Assembly: GCA_965214495.1 (NCBI GenBank)
Contig: OZ243958.1
Location: 806,001 to 870,000, forward strand
DNA: 64,000 bases
Source of the DNA: JANQOH01 sp965214495
GTDB taxonomy: Bacteria > Pseudomonadota > Alphaproteobacteria > UBA7887
Reading direction: 5' to 3'
The stretch's first letter is position 1. Each line of letters opens with the position of its first letter. The notes beneath the pieces are model-generated. The model was not told the DNA's origin. It ran no database searches and was given only the letters and a program-made list of their open reading frames with translations. Below are positions 25,676 through 35,291 of this stretch, one piece after another. The position numbers and the translations under genes are program-made.

Positions 25676-27732
25676 GCCGCAGCGAGGGCGTGTTCGCCGG
25701 GTTCTACAGCCTCACCGATGCGATCTCCGACGCGGGGGACGCGACGGTGGTCAACAGCGGCGACGTGACCGTGGAGGGCGACGGCGCGATCGGGCTTCTG
25801 GCCCTCACCTTCGGCGGCGGAACCGCCGCCGTCGAGATGACCGGCGGGACGGTCGTCGCGTCGGCGGTTGACGATCCCGCGACGACCGATATCGACGAAC
25901 GCGGCATCGGCGTATGGGCCTCGACCGGCATCGGCGGCATGGCCGAGGTCGCCGTGAAAGGCGGCGCCCAGGTTCGCGCGCCGCTCGCGGCGGGGCTCGA
26001 AGGCGGAACCACGGCGCTCACGCTCGACAACGGCTTCCTCCTGGGCGATGTCGAGTTCGGAGACGGCGACGATACGCTGACGGTTTCCGACTTCGGCTAT
26101 ATCGCCGGCGACGTCTCTTTCGGAGGCGGCAAGGACACCCTGGTGTTCGACGTGGGGCCGACAAGAGGGGTCAGCGGCATCGCGGGTTCGGTGACCGGCC
26201 TGCATATGATGACGAAGAGCGGGACGGGTAGCGCGCGGGTGCACGACGCGACCTTCTCCGGCTCCGCCCTCATGGTCGAGGACGGCGGTCTCATCGTCCG
26301 CGGCCATCTCGACCTGGGCAACACCGGGTCCGTCACGGTTCACGACGCCGGCAGGCTGACGATGGAGATCGGCGACATCGCAGCCGACTCCGAAGACCAC
26401 GGTCGGATCACCGCAGGCGTCGTCGTCCTGGAAGGCGGCGATCCGGCCCTTTTCGCCGCCCTGGATTCGGGTCTCAGCGACGAACAGAAAGACGCGGCGC
26501 AACAACGACTCCGGACCGAGGGGTTCACGCCGCTCGGCGAAGGAACCGGACTGGACACTCCCCATGCGGAAGGGGCGCAGTTGAGGACGGAGCTCGAGAC
26601 GGGCGAGGAGAGAACGGTCGGAACCGTCGAAACGTCCGACGACGGGACCGTCGCCATGCTTGACGAGAGCGAGGATCTCGGCGTCGCTCCGGAGACCGTG
26701 ACCGAGCCGCCGGCTCCACCTGCTCCATCGGCTCCGTCGGCCCCGTCGCGCGGCGGCGGCTCGGACGGCGGCAAGGCGATTGCGATCTTCGGCGGCTCCG
26801 CCTTTGTGTTCGCGCTGTTCGATCTCTTCGATCTTTTCGACGTCGGGCCGGACGACGAAGAGCCGATGACGGGCGAGTTCGCGTCCGTTTCGTCCTTCGC
26901 CCAACGGACCGGCGGAGCGGGCGCGGGAACCGCATACTGGGTTCATGCGCTGAGCGGCGACGCGCCGGTTCTTCCGGGCGCCGCGGGATCGTTGCGCGGC
27001 GCGCGGATGGGCTTCGACACCCGGCTCGGCAACGGTTTCCACATCGGGATGTCGGGGGCGCCGCAGCTCGAAGCGGGGGCGACCGACAACGCCTTCGCGG
27101 GGCGGCGTTACGCGCTGCGCGGCGGCTGGCGTTCGGAGACCTTCTACGCCAATGTCGGCCTGTCGCGCGGCGACTACCGGGCCCGCACGGCGTTCGCGAA
27201 CCTGGACGGTCTGGGCGATCTGAGCGGGACGTTCGGCCTGAGCCACGAGCGGTCGAGCGCCGCCGTCGGTGCGCGTTCCGGGATCGGCAGGCTGCGCGTC
27301 GACTCGTCGCTGTCGCTGTTCGCCGGGTCTGTGGAGCAGGAGTCGTGGACCGCCGAATCGGCGGCGTTGCGGGCGCAGGTTCCGGCGGTGTCGCAGCGTT
27401 ACGACGGCTGGAAGGCGCGCCTCGCTCTGAGTTCCGGGGACTGGCTGAAGACGGGTTCCGTGCGCTGGCGCCCGACGCTGAACCTGGCCACGGCCCGGGT
27501 TTCGACCGACGGGCCGGACAGCGTGTGGCTGCGGCAGTCCGACAAGGCGGGGGTTCTGAGCTTCGACGCGGCGGCGTCGGTGGACGAACTGCCGCGCACG
27601 ATGCACGCTCTGGGCACCGGTCTGAGCATTGCGCGGGGCGAGGCGTGGACTCTGCGCGGGGGCTATATGGCGATGCTGGCGGACGGCGAGCCCGCGCACG
27701 CCGCCGTCGCCCGCTTCCGTCTCCGCTTCTGA
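25590..27732 (+). CDS. autotransporter passenger end and beta-barrel (frame after the insertion)
   Basis: The continuation of the 23697 gene, two bases shifted by the 122-bp insertion. It starts in the third repeat with FGSARAENAGSIATSGRAVF, which matches the passenger motif A-x-A-x-N-x-G-x-I-x-T. A beta-helix region follows (LTLDNGFLLGDVEFGDGDDTLTV), then a Glu/Asp-rich segment and a Pro/Ser linker (PPAPPAPSAPSAP). A hydrophobic stretch (AIFGGSAFVFALFDLF) precedes a barrel of about 280 residues ending in FRLRF, the BAM-type C-terminal aromatic. Without translation from upstream this part cannot be exported. An ATG at 25552 lies within the second repeat but has no signal peptide. Confidence 0.78.
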
Positions 27733-27895
27733 GCCTGCTCGCGGTCGCGTCTGGCCCGCTGCAACCTCCGTTGCGGTCGAGGCCGGGCGCGGCCGCCCCT
27801 CCCCGGGGGGCGCGGGATTTACGGGCCGGCGGACGAGTCGGTAGATTGCCGCCGTCGCGCCCGTTGGGGAGGCGCCCCGGAACAGGTCCGTTTCG

Positions 27896-28936
27896 ATGCC
27901 CGACATGCCCGCCCTGCTGCCGACCTCCGTTGTCGGAAGCTATGCACAACCCGACTGGTTGATCGACCGGGCAGCGCTTGCCGACCGTTCGCCGCCTCGG
28001 GTACGCGCCCGGTCCCTGTGGCGGGTGGACGAGGCGTGGCGCCGCGAGGCCCAGGACGATGCGACGATTCTCGCCATCCGCGATCAGGAACGCGCCGGCA
28101 TCGATATCGTCACCGACGGCGAAATGCGGCGGGAGAGCTACTCGAACCATTTCGCCACCGCGCTGGAGGGGATCGACCCTGAACGCTCCGGGACCGCGGT
28201 CTCGCGCAAGGGAACGCCGAACGCGGTGCCGCTGGTGACAGGGCCGATCCGACGCACCCGCGCCGTCGGCGTGCGCGACGTGGCGTTCCTGCGCGCCAAT
28301 ACGAACCGGTCGATCAAGGCCACGCTGCCCGGCCCGTTCACCATGAGCGAGCAGGCGGAAAACGCCTGGTATCCCGACGCCGAGGCGCTGGCGATGGATT
28401 ACGCGGCGGCGGTCAACGAAGAGGTCAAGGACCTGTTCGCCGCCGGCGCCGACGTGGTGCAGCTCGACGAACCGTGGGTGCAGGCGCGCCACGAGAACGC
28501 CCGCGCTTACGCCGTTCGCGCGATCGACCGCGCGCTCGAAGGGGTGGAGGGAGTGACCGCGCTGCATCTCTGCATGGGTTATGCGGCGATGATCAAGGAC
28601 CGTCCGCCAGCCTACCACTTCCTCGCCGAACTCGCCGACTGTGCGGCGGACCAGATTTCGCTCGAGGCGGCGCAGCCGCAACTCGATCTCGGCGTGCTGC
28701 GGGACTTGTCGGAGAAGACCATCGTCCTCGGCGTGATCGACCTGGACGACATGACCGTGGAGACGCCCGGGACCGTGGCCGCGCGGATCGAGCGCGCGTT
28801 CGCGCACGCGCCGCCGGAGCGCATCGTCGCCGCGCCCGATTGCGGCTTCAAATACGTCCCGCGCAACATCGCCTTCGCCAAGCTCGCGGCGCTCGCCGCC
28901 GGCGCGAAACTGGCGCGCGAACGGCTGGGCGGCTGA
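27896..28936 (+). CDS. MetE-like cobalamin-independent methyltransferase (C-terminal-domain type)
   Basis: A 346-residue protein similar to the catalytic C-terminal barrel of methionine synthase MetE. The zinc ligands are in place: His and Cys in ALHLCMGY, Glu in QISLEAAQP and Cys in APDCGFKYVPR. The early block VVGSYAQPDWL and VVQLDEPWVQ are also typical. It lacks the N-terminal folate-binding half of full MetE (about 750 residues), so the methyl donor may differ (for example methylcobalamin or a betaine-type compound). The preceding 160 bp show no SAM riboswitch. It is followed 36 bp later by purQ. Confidence 0.85.
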   Translation: MPDMPALLPTSVVGSYAQPDWLIDRAALADRSPPRVRARSLWRVDEAWRREAQDDATILAIRDQERAGIDIVTDGEMRRESYSNHFATALEGIDPERSGTAVSRKGTPNAVPLVTGPIRRTRAVGVRDVAFLRANTNRSIKATLPGPFTMSEQAENAWYPDAEALAMDYAAAVNEEVKDLFAAGADVVQLDEPWVQARHENARAYAVRAIDRALEGVEGVTALHLCMGYAAMIKDRPPAYHFLAELADCAADQISLEAAQPQLDLGVLRDLSEKTIVLGVIDLDDMTVETPGTVAARIERAFAHAPPERIVAAPDCGFKYVPRNIAFAKLAALAAGAKLARERLGG

Positions 28937-28972
28937 ACCGGATTCCTGCGCCGACGGCGGGGGAGAGGCCGG

Positions 28973-29635
28973 ATGCGCGCCGGGGTGATCGTGTTTCCGG
29001 GGTCGAACTGCGACCGCGACGCGGCGGTGGCTCTCGCAGCCGCCTGCGGCGCGCCGCCGGCCATGATCTGGCACAGGGAAACCGATCTGCCGGCGCTCGA
29101 CCTGATCGTGCTGCCGGGCGGCTTCTCTTACGGCGACTACCTGCGCGCCGGCGCGATGGCGGCGCGCTCGCCGGTGATGGACGCGGTTGCCGCGCGCGCC
29201 CGCGCCGGCGTGGCGGTGCTCGGCATCTGCAACGGGTTTCAGGTACTGACAGAATGCGGGCTGTTGCCCGGCGCCCTGATACGCAATCGCGGTCTGCGCT
29301 TCCTGTGCCGCGACGCGGCGCTGCGGGTCGAGGAGACCGACAGCCCGTTCACCGATGCCTTCGACGCGGGGGAAACCGTGTCGATGCCGATCGCCCACAA
29401 TGACGGCAACTACCGGGTCGATGATGAGACTCTGGCGCGGCTGGAAGGCGAGGGGCGCATCGCCTTCCGCTACGCCCACGGCGCGCCGAACGGAGCGCGG
29501 GCCGACATCGCCGGGGTGTTCAGCGCCGATCGGCGCATTCTCGGACTGATGCCGCATCCCGAACGCGCGGCCGATCCGGCCCTGGGCGGCAATGACGGCG
29601 CGCGCCTGTTCGCCGGGCTTCGGGCGGCGTTGTGA
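28973..29635 (+). CDS. purQ: phosphoribosylformylglycinamidine synthase, glutaminase subunit
   Basis: A 220-residue class I glutamine amidotransferase. The nucleophile Cys is in GICNGFQ (about residue 85) and the His-Glu of the triad in LMPHPERA near the C-terminus; the N-terminal VIVFPGSNCDRD is PurQ-specific. It supplies ammonia to PurL for the fourth step of purine synthesis. The stop overlaps the purL GTG start (GTGA). In most alphaproteobacteria the small bridging subunit purS is directly upstream; here that place is taken by the MetE-like gene, so purS must be elsewhere. Confidence 0.93.
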   Translation: MRAGVIVFPGSNCDRDAAVALAAACGAPPAMIWHRETDLPALDLIVLPGGFSYGDYLRAGAMAARSPVMDAVAARARAGVAVLGICNGFQVLTECGLLPGALIRNRGLRFLCRDAALRVEETDSPFTDAFDAGETVSMPIAHNDGNYRVDDETLARLEGEGRIAFRYAHGAPNGARADIAGVFSADRRILGLMPHPERAADPALGGNDGARLFAGLRAAL

Positions 29636-31839
29636 GCGCTGCGAATCCGGCGGTCCGTGCCGCCGTCGATGCCCGGGTCGCGGAAGAACTCGGACTGAGC
29701 CGCGAAGAATACGACTCCATCGTCACAGTCCTCGGACGGGTGCCGAACCTCGCCGAACTGGGGATTTTCTCCGCCATGTGGAGCGAGCACTGCTCGTACA
29801 AATCCTCGCGCAAATGGCTCGCCGGGCTGCCGAGCGCCGCGCCATGGGTGGTTCAGGGGCCGGGCGAGAACGCCGGTGCGGTCGATATCGGCGGCGGTCT
29901 CGCCGCCGTCTTCAAGATGGAGAGCCACAATCACCCGTCCTACATCGAGCCGTATCAGGGCGCGGCCACGGGCGTCGGCGGGATCATGCGCGACGTGTTC
30001 ACCATGGGCGCGCGCCCCGTCGCCAACCTGAACTGCCTGCGCTTCGGCGCGCCCGCCCACCCGAAGACCCGGCATCTGGTCGCCGGAATCGTCGGCGGCA
30101 TCGGCGGTTACGGCAACTGTGTCGGCGTGCCGACGGTGGCCGGCGAATGCAGTTTCGACGCGCGCTATGACGGCAACGTTCTGGTCAACGCCATGACCGT
30201 CGGCATCGCGCCGGCCGGGCGTCTGTTCCGCGCCGCCGCGGGCGAGCCGGGCAGCGCGCTTGTCTATGTCGGCTCGAAGACCGGCCGCGACGGTATCCAT
30301 GGCGCCGCCATGGCGTCGGCGTCGTTCGAAGCCGACAGCGAAGAGAAGCGCCCGACCGTCCAGGTCGGCGATCCGTTCGCGGAAAAGCTGCTCCTGGAAG
30401 CCTGCCTCGAACTGATGGCCGAAGACGTCATCGCCGGCATCCAGGACATGGGTGCGGCCGGACTCGCGTCGTCGTCCATCGAAATGGCGGCGCGGGGCGG
30501 CGCCGGCGTGGCGCTCGATCTCGATCGGGTGCCGGTGCGCGAGACCGGCATGACGGCCTGGGAACTGATGCTCTCCGAAAGCCAGGAGCGCATGTTGATG
30601 GCGCTGCGCCCGGGCACGGAAGACCGGGCCCGCGCCGTTTTCGCGAAATGGGAACTGGATTTCTCGGTCATCGGCGAAGTGACGGACAGCGGTCGGCTCG
30701 TCCTGTTGAGCGACGGGCGCCCCGTCGTGGACCTGCCGATCGAACCGCTCGCCGCCGGGGTCGCATACGACCGCCCGCGTGAGACTCCGCCGCCGCCGCC
30801 GCCCCTGCCAGCGCTGCCGCACCCGCCCGCCGCCGCCGCGTTGCTCGACTTGCTCGGGAGTTCCGAACTCGGCAGCCGGCGCTGGATCTGGGAACAATAC
30901 GACCACATGGTGATGGGCGACACCGTTCAGCGGCCCGGCGGCGACGCCGCGGTGGTCCGGATTCACGGCACCGACAGAGGGCTGGCGATGACGGCGGACT
31001 GCACGCCGCGTTACTGCGCCGCCGACCCCGAAACCGGCGCCCGGCAGGCGGTTGCCGAAGCCTTTCGCAATCTCACCGCCTCGGGCGCCCGCCCGCTCGC
31101 CGTAACCGATTGTCTCAATTTCGGCAATCCGGAGCGGCCCCGGGTCATGGGCGCGTTCACCGCGGCGCTGCGGGGCATGGCGGCGGCGTGCCTGACGCTC
31201 GATATGCCCGTCGTTTCAGGCAACGTGTCGTTCTACAACGAGACAGAGGGGCGCAACATCCCGCCGACTCCGCAGATCGGCGCTCTCGGCGTGATCGACG
31301 ACCTGGCGGTCATGGCGACCCCCGCACTCCCCGGTTCCGGCCACGCCCTGGTCTTGATCGGCGCACCTGGCGACAGCGGTGACGGGCACCTCGGACAATC
31401 GCTATACGCACGCCTGTTGCTCGGCGGCGACTACGGCGCGCCGCCGCCGGTCGATCTCGCCGCGGAGCGTCGGCACGGCGACTTCGTGCGCGGGCTGATT
31501 CGCGACCGGCTGGTCGCGTGCTGCCACGACGTATCCGACGGCGGCCTCTATGTCTGCGTCGCGGAGATGGTGCTGGCGGGCGGGGTTGGCGCGGCGCTGG
31601 ACGGGCCGGGCCGGCCGGCGTGGCTGTTCGGGGAGGGGCAGGGCCGCTATGTGGTCGCCGCGCGCGCCGCCGACCCGGTTCTCGCAGCGGCGCGGGCCGC
31701 CGGTGTGCCGGCGGCGGCGATCGGGCGCAGCGGCGGCGAGTCGTTGACTTGCACCGGCGCGGGTGCGATATCGTTACGCGATCTACGGGCGGCCCACGAA
31801 CGCTGGCTGCCCGCCTTCATGGCCGGAGACATCGACTGA
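29632..31839 (+). CDS. purL: phosphoribosylformylglycinamidine synthase, synthetase subunit
   Basis: A 735-residue small-type PurL. It has the duplicated PurM-like fold with signature MWSEHCSYKSSR near residue 45, the ATP/metal block MESHNHPSYIEPYQGAATGVGG near 100, and QDMGAAGLASSSIEMA near 285. A Pro-rich linker lies at about residue 385. It converts FGAR to FGAM with ATP, using ammonia from PurQ. The GTG start is coupled to purQ and the stop overlaps the bolA start (TGATG). Confidence 0.95.
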   Translation: MSAANPAVRAAVDARVAEELGLSREEYDSIVTVLGRVPNLAELGIFSAMWSEHCSYKSSRKWLAGLPSAAPWVVQGPGENAGAVDIGGGLAAVFKMESHNHPSYIEPYQGAATGVGGIMRDVFTMGARPVANLNCLRFGAPAHPKTRHLVAGIVGGIGGYGNCVGVPTVAGECSFDARYDGNVLVNAMTVGIAPAGRLFRAAAGEPGSALVYVGSKTGRDGIHGAAMASASFEADSEEKRPTVQVGDPFAEKLLLEACLELMAEDVIAGIQDMGAAGLASSSIEMAARGGAGVALDLDRVPVRETGMTAWELMLSESQERMLMALRPGTEDRARAVFAKWELDFSVIGEVTDSGRLVLLSDGRPVVDLPIEPLAAGVAYDRPRETPPPPPPLPALPHPPAAAALLDLLGSSELGSRRWIWEQYDHMVMGDTVQRPGGDAAVVRIHGTDRGLAMTADCTPRYCAADPETGARQAVAEAFRNLTASGARPLAVTDCLNFGNPERPRVMGAFTAALRGMAAACLTLDMPVVSGNVSFYNETEGRNIPPTPQIGALGVIDDLAVMATPALPGSGHALVLIGAPGDSGDGHLGQSLYARLLLGGDYGAPPPVDLAAERRHGDFVRGLIRDRLVACCHDVSDGGLYVCVAEMVLAGGVGAALDGPGRPAWLFGEGQGRYVVAARAADPVLAAARAAGVPAAAIGRSGGESLTCTGAGAISLRDLRAAHERWLPAFMAGDID

Positions 31840-32078
31840 TGGCGATGGATGCGAGTGAGATCGAGCGGTTGATCCGCATGGGCATCCCCGACGCTGACGT
31901 GCGTCTGGAAGACCTGCGCGGCGACGGCGATCACTACGCCGCCTATGTGACCTCTCCGACTTTCAGGGGCAAGACCCGCGTTCAGCAGCACCAGATGGTC
32001 TATCAGGCGTTGCAGGGCAATATGGGCGAGGCGCTGCACGCGCTCGCGATCCAGACCGCGGTGCCGGAAGACGCCTGA
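31839..32078 (+). CDS. BolA/IbaG family protein
   Basis: A 79-residue BolA-type protein with a KH-like fold: AYVTSPTFRGKTRVQQHQMVYQAL carries the conserved RVQQHQ segment with the His ligand. These proteins form [2Fe-2S]-bridged complexes with CGFS glutaredoxins and act in Fe-S trafficking and iron regulation. The next gene encodes just such a glutaredoxin, confirming the pair. The start overlaps purL by one base. Confidence 0.92.
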   Translation: MAMDASEIERLIRMGIPDADVRLEDLRGDGDHYAAYVTSPTFRGKTRVQQHQMVYQALQGNMGEALHALAIQTAVPEDA

Positions 32079-32116
32079 CCGTCGTTGCGCGACATCCACA
32101 ACCGAGGAGACACGTC

Positions 32117-32464
32117 ATGGACACCGACTCCATGAATCCGGTTTTCGAGCGTATCCGGGCGGAAATCGACTCGCATCCGGTGGTGCTTTTCATGAAGGGC
32201 ACGCCGATTTTCCCGCAATGCGGTTTTTCGGCGCTCGCGGTGCAGGTGCTCAGCCACCTCGGCGTCAAGTTCAAGAGCATCGACGTGCTGACCGAGCCCA
32301 GCATTCGCGCGGGCATCAAAGAGTTCAGCAATTGGCCGACGATCCCGCAGCTCTATGTCGGCAAGGAGTTCGTAGGCGGCGCCGACATCGTTCGCGAGAT
32401 GTACATGTCCGGCGAACTGACCTCCCTGTTCGAGTCCAAAGGTGTCGAGATGACGGCGGCGTGA
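32117..32464 (+). CDS. grxD: monothiol glutaredoxin (CGFS type)
   Basis: A 115-residue class II glutaredoxin. The active-site motif is FPQCGFSALAVQ, preceded by VVLFMKGTP and followed by SNWPTIPQLYVGKEFVGGADI, which carries the cis-Pro and glutathione-binding residues. It binds a labile [2Fe-2S] cluster with glutathione and passes it on, together with the BolA partner encoded upstream. GAGGAGA lies eight bases before the ATG. Confidence 0.94.
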   Translation: MDTDSMNPVFERIRAEIDSHPVVLFMKGTPIFPQCGFSALAVQVLSHLGVKFKSIDVLTEPSIRAGIKEFSNWPTIPQLYVGKEFVGGADIVREMYMSGELTSLFESKGVEMTAA

Positions 32465-32548
32465 GTGCGCTGCTGACGGTCGATCCATCGGGCCGCGGCG
32501 GCACGGCTTGACCTTTTCCCGCCCTTGCCGGGACGAGGGCGCACCGGG

Positions 32549-34762
32549 ATGACACGAACGACGCGGTCAGGCCGCCTCGTGCGGGTCGTGCTCGGCGTTC
32601 TGTGCCTCGTCGGGGCGCTGCCCGTGTTCGGACGCGCTGACGACGCCCCCGGCGTCCCGCTGGCCACATGGACCAATCCGGGATTGGGCGCGGACTGGCT
32701 CACGCTCGACCTTGCGCGGAAGCTGTTCGCCGGGGCCGAAGAGGTGAAGCCGCTGGAGGGCGAACCGCCGGTCGCGCCGGTATATGCCGGTGGCGTTCTG
32801 CAGGGTTATATCTTCGTTACACGCGACGTGACCGAGTCGCTCGGCTTCTCGTCGCTGGAATTCCTCATCGCGGTGGGCTTGCGGGTCGACGGGACTTTGG
32901 CCGGTGTGCGCGTCGTCGCGCATCGGGAGCCGATCATCGATCTCATCATGCTGGAAGATCTGGTGCCCCGGTTCGCCAGGCAATATGCCGGCGTGGACAT
33001 CCGTGCGCCGCTTCGGGTCAGCCTCAACCGGGTGCAGGAACAGGGTGCGATCGACGGCATTTCCGCCGCCACGATCAGCGCCGTGTTGTTCAACGAGGCG
33101 ATTCTGCGCGCGGCGCGACTCGTCGCGCAAGCCAAGGGTTTCCGCCTGCACGACAAGCCGGTCCTCGACATCATCGGCTATCGGGAAAGCGACTTCGCGA
33201 GTCTGGTCGAAAGCGGCGCCATCGGGAGCCGGCGTATCGGCAAGACCGAGGCCGCCGCCGCCGGTGTCGCCGACCCGGATCTGTCCGGCGGGGGCGCCCG
33301 CGGCGACCTCTACGTCTATGCGCATGAGCGCGACAGCGGCGCGGCGCAAACGGCCTGGCCCGAAGACCTGTTGCTCGATCTCTTCGCCGGTCCGGTAATG
33401 ACGCCGACCATCGGCCGCAATCTGCTGGGCGACAAGTGGTACGACCTGTTCGTGAGCGGCCGCAATCCGAACGACCTGATGCTCGGATTGATGACCATCG
33501 GCCCCTATTCGATCGACGGGGAGAAGCAGATCGCCAGCGGTCCGTTCAAGCGCCTCCGGCTGCTTCAGAACGGCGAAACCTTTGCGCTCAGCAAGGACAA
33601 CTACCGCTATCTCGGTTTCCTGCACGGGACCGACAAGCCGAGATTCGCCGAGATCGGGCTGTTCTGGGTGCCGGCGGACAGCGGCATCGATCCGGTGGCG
33701 CCGTGGTCGCTCGAGGTCATGGTTGAAAGCGCGACCGGTCGCGAGGCGGCGGCATTCGGGCTCGACTACGCCCTGCAGGACGAGTTCATCCTGATGCCGA
33801 GCGGCATCGACGATCTTGCGGTGGAAAACCCCGAACCGCCGTGGATGGCTGCCTGGCGGGCACAGGGGGGAAACCTTGTCGTCCTCGCGGCGATGCTCGC
33901 CGTCCTGAGCGGGATACTGTTCCGTATGGACTGGCTGTCGATGCGGCCGCACCTTCTGCGCTGGGTGCGCATCGGCTTTCTGGCGTTCGTTCTCGGCTGG
34001 CTGGGATGGATCGCCGGCGCCCAGGTGACCATCGTCAACGTTCTGACCTGGCTGCAATCGGCGATCGGCGGTAGCGGCCTCGCCGTCTTTCTCTCCGATC
34101 CGTTGATCGTCGTGCTGATCGCGTTCACCGTAGCAACGCTCTTCCTGTTCGGACGCGGCGTTTTCTGCGGCTGGCTGTGCCCGTTCGGCGCGCTTCAGGA
34201 GCTACTCGCCAAAGCCGGCCAGGCGCTCGGAATCCGCCAGGTCGATCTCGGCCATCGCGTCCATCGGTGGTTGTGGCCGGTGAAATATGTCGTGCTTGCC
34301 GTCCTCGTCGGTCTGTCGTTCCATTCGATGACGATGGCCAACACGGCATCGGAGGTCGAGCCGTTCAAGACCGCGATCTCGCTGCATTTCGCGCGCGACT
34401 GGCCGTATGTGATCTATGCGGCGACCCTGTTGGCGGTGGGCCTTACGGTCGAGCGTTTCTTCTGCCGCTTCCTGTGCCCGCTCGGTGCCGCGCTCGCGCT
34501 CGGCGGCAAGCTGCGAATCCCGAACTTCCTCAAACGCCGCGCCGAATGCGGCTCGCCGTGCCAGCTCTGTTCCCGACGCTGCCCGATCAACGCGATCGAG
34601 CCGAGCGGGCGAATCAGGATGGACGAGTGCTTCTATTGCCTCGATTGCCAGGTGCTCTATCACGACGAACATGTATGTCCGCCGCTGGTTCGGGAGAGGC
34701 GGCGAACACGCACGGCGCCGGTCGGTGGAGCGATTGCCGCCGGAGCCGCGGCGGGAAGCTGA
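32549..34762 (+). CDS. NosR/NirI-like FMN-binding polyferredoxin membrane protein
   Basis: A 737-residue protein. It has a signal peptide (VVLGVLCLVGALPVFG) and a periplasmic FMN-binding domain with DGISAATIS at about residue 180 as the flavin-attachment motif. A second soluble domain follows, then several membrane helices from about residue 440, interrupted by CGWLCPFG and CRFLCPLG (the Cx3CP motifs). The C-terminal ferredoxin-like tail is CGSPCQLCSRRCP plus CFYCLDC. NosR supports nitrous oxide reductase by electron transfer, yet no nosZDFYL genes are in the window, so the true partner is unknown. The frame is open back to 32525 (TTG); ATG 32549 gives a better signal peptide. Confidence 0.85.
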   Translation: MTRTTRSGRLVRVVLGVLCLVGALPVFGRADDAPGVPLATWTNPGLGADWLTLDLARKLFAGAEEVKPLEGEPPVAPVYAGGVLQGYIFVTRDVTESLGFSSLEFLIAVGLRVDGTLAGVRVVAHREPIIDLIMLEDLVPRFARQYAGVDIRAPLRVSLNRVQEQGAIDGISAATISAVLFNEAILRAARLVAQAKGFRLHDKPVLDIIGYRESDFASLVESGAIGSRRIGKTEAAAAGVADPDLSGGGARGDLYVYAHERDSGAAQTAWPEDLLLDLFAGPVMTPTIGRNLLGDKWYDLFVSGRNPNDLMLGLMTIGPYSIDGEKQIASGPFKRLRLLQNGETFALSKDNYRYLGFLHGTDKPRFAEIGLFWVPADSGIDPVAPWSLEVMVESATGREAAAFGLDYALQDEFILMPSGIDDLAVENPEPPWMAAWRAQGGNLVVLAAMLAVLSGILFRMDWLSMRPHLLRWVRIGFLAFVLGWLGWIAGAQVTIVNVLTWLQSAIGGSGLAVFLSDPLIVVLIAFTVATLFLFGRGVFCGWLCPFGALQELLAKAGQALGIRQVDLGHRVHRWLWPVKYVVLAVLVGLSFHSMTMANTASEVEPFKTAISLHFARDWPYVIYAATLLAVGLTVERFFCRFLCPLGAALALGGKLRIPNFLKRRAECGSPCQLCSRRCPINAIEPSGRIRMDECFYCLDCQVLYHDEHVCPPLVRERRRTRTAPVGGAIAAGAAAGS

Positions 34763-34799
34763 CGCGACAGGGCGTTTCGCGCGTTCGCGGAGGAGGGAC

Positions 34800-35216
34800 G
34801 TGAAGTTTCGACGGTCGATACGGAACGCTCTGGTCGCGGCGTCGATCGGCGCGCTCGTCGCGTCGGCAGGGGATGCGCGCCCGCGCACGCTCGACCAGGG
34901 AGAAGTCAAGGAGTTGCTGACCGGCAACACGGTCTTCGGTTTCGATCCTCGCAATGAGAACGAATTCACCATGTTCCATTCGGGCAGCGGTCGTATCCGC
35001 GCCGAATTGCGCAATGTGAACCGTAAGGCCGACATGTCCGACGGGCGCTGGTGGGTGACGGGCGAGGGCAAGCTGTGCATCGAATGGACCAACTATCGCT
35101 GGGTCAGTCTCTGCGCCGGAGTCGTGAAGGATGGCGACTCGATCACCTTCGTCGATGACGGTGGGCGGATCATTTCGTTCGGCGAAGTGGAGCCCGGCAA
35201 TCCCGATGACCTCTGA
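34800..35216 (+). CDS. small secreted protein, DUF995-like
   Basis: A 138-residue protein starting with GTG 34800 directly after AGGAGGGAC. The N-terminus (VKFRRSIRNALVAASIGALVASAGDA) is a signal peptide. The mature part has TLDQGEVKELLTGNTVFGFDP and DGRWWVTGEGKLCIEW...VSLCAGVV, with two Cys that may form a disulfide. The pattern matches DUF995-like periplasmic proteins of unknown function. It follows the NosR-like gene by 37 bp and may be co-transcribed. Confidence 0.72.
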   Translation: MKFRRSIRNALVAASIGALVASAGDARPRTLDQGEVKELLTGNTVFGFDPRNENEFTMFHSGSGRIRAELRNVNRKADMSDGRWWVTGEGKLCIEWTNYRWVSLCAGVVKDGDSITFVDDGGRIISFGEVEPGNPDDL

Positions 35217-35291
35217 TCCCGCAGGGCCGACAGGCGGTCTCGTCGGCAACGGTCTTCCGCCGGGCGGCGCCGGCGAACCGGGAGACGCGGC

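Noticed and set aside
27733..27895. SAM riboswitch or other leader before the MetE-like gene
   Set aside because: No conserved riboswitch core or convincing anti-terminator structure could be seen in this 163-bp stretch.
24946..27906. A 986-residue minus-strand open frame opposite the second autotransporter
   Set aside because: Composition (Arg/Gly/Ala) is that of an antisense shadow, and the plus strand carries clear passenger and barrel motifs.
26525..29557. A 1,010-residue minus-strand open frame spanning the barrel end, the MetE-like gene and purQ
   Set aside because: It overlaps three well-supported plus-strand genes and shows no recognisable motif.
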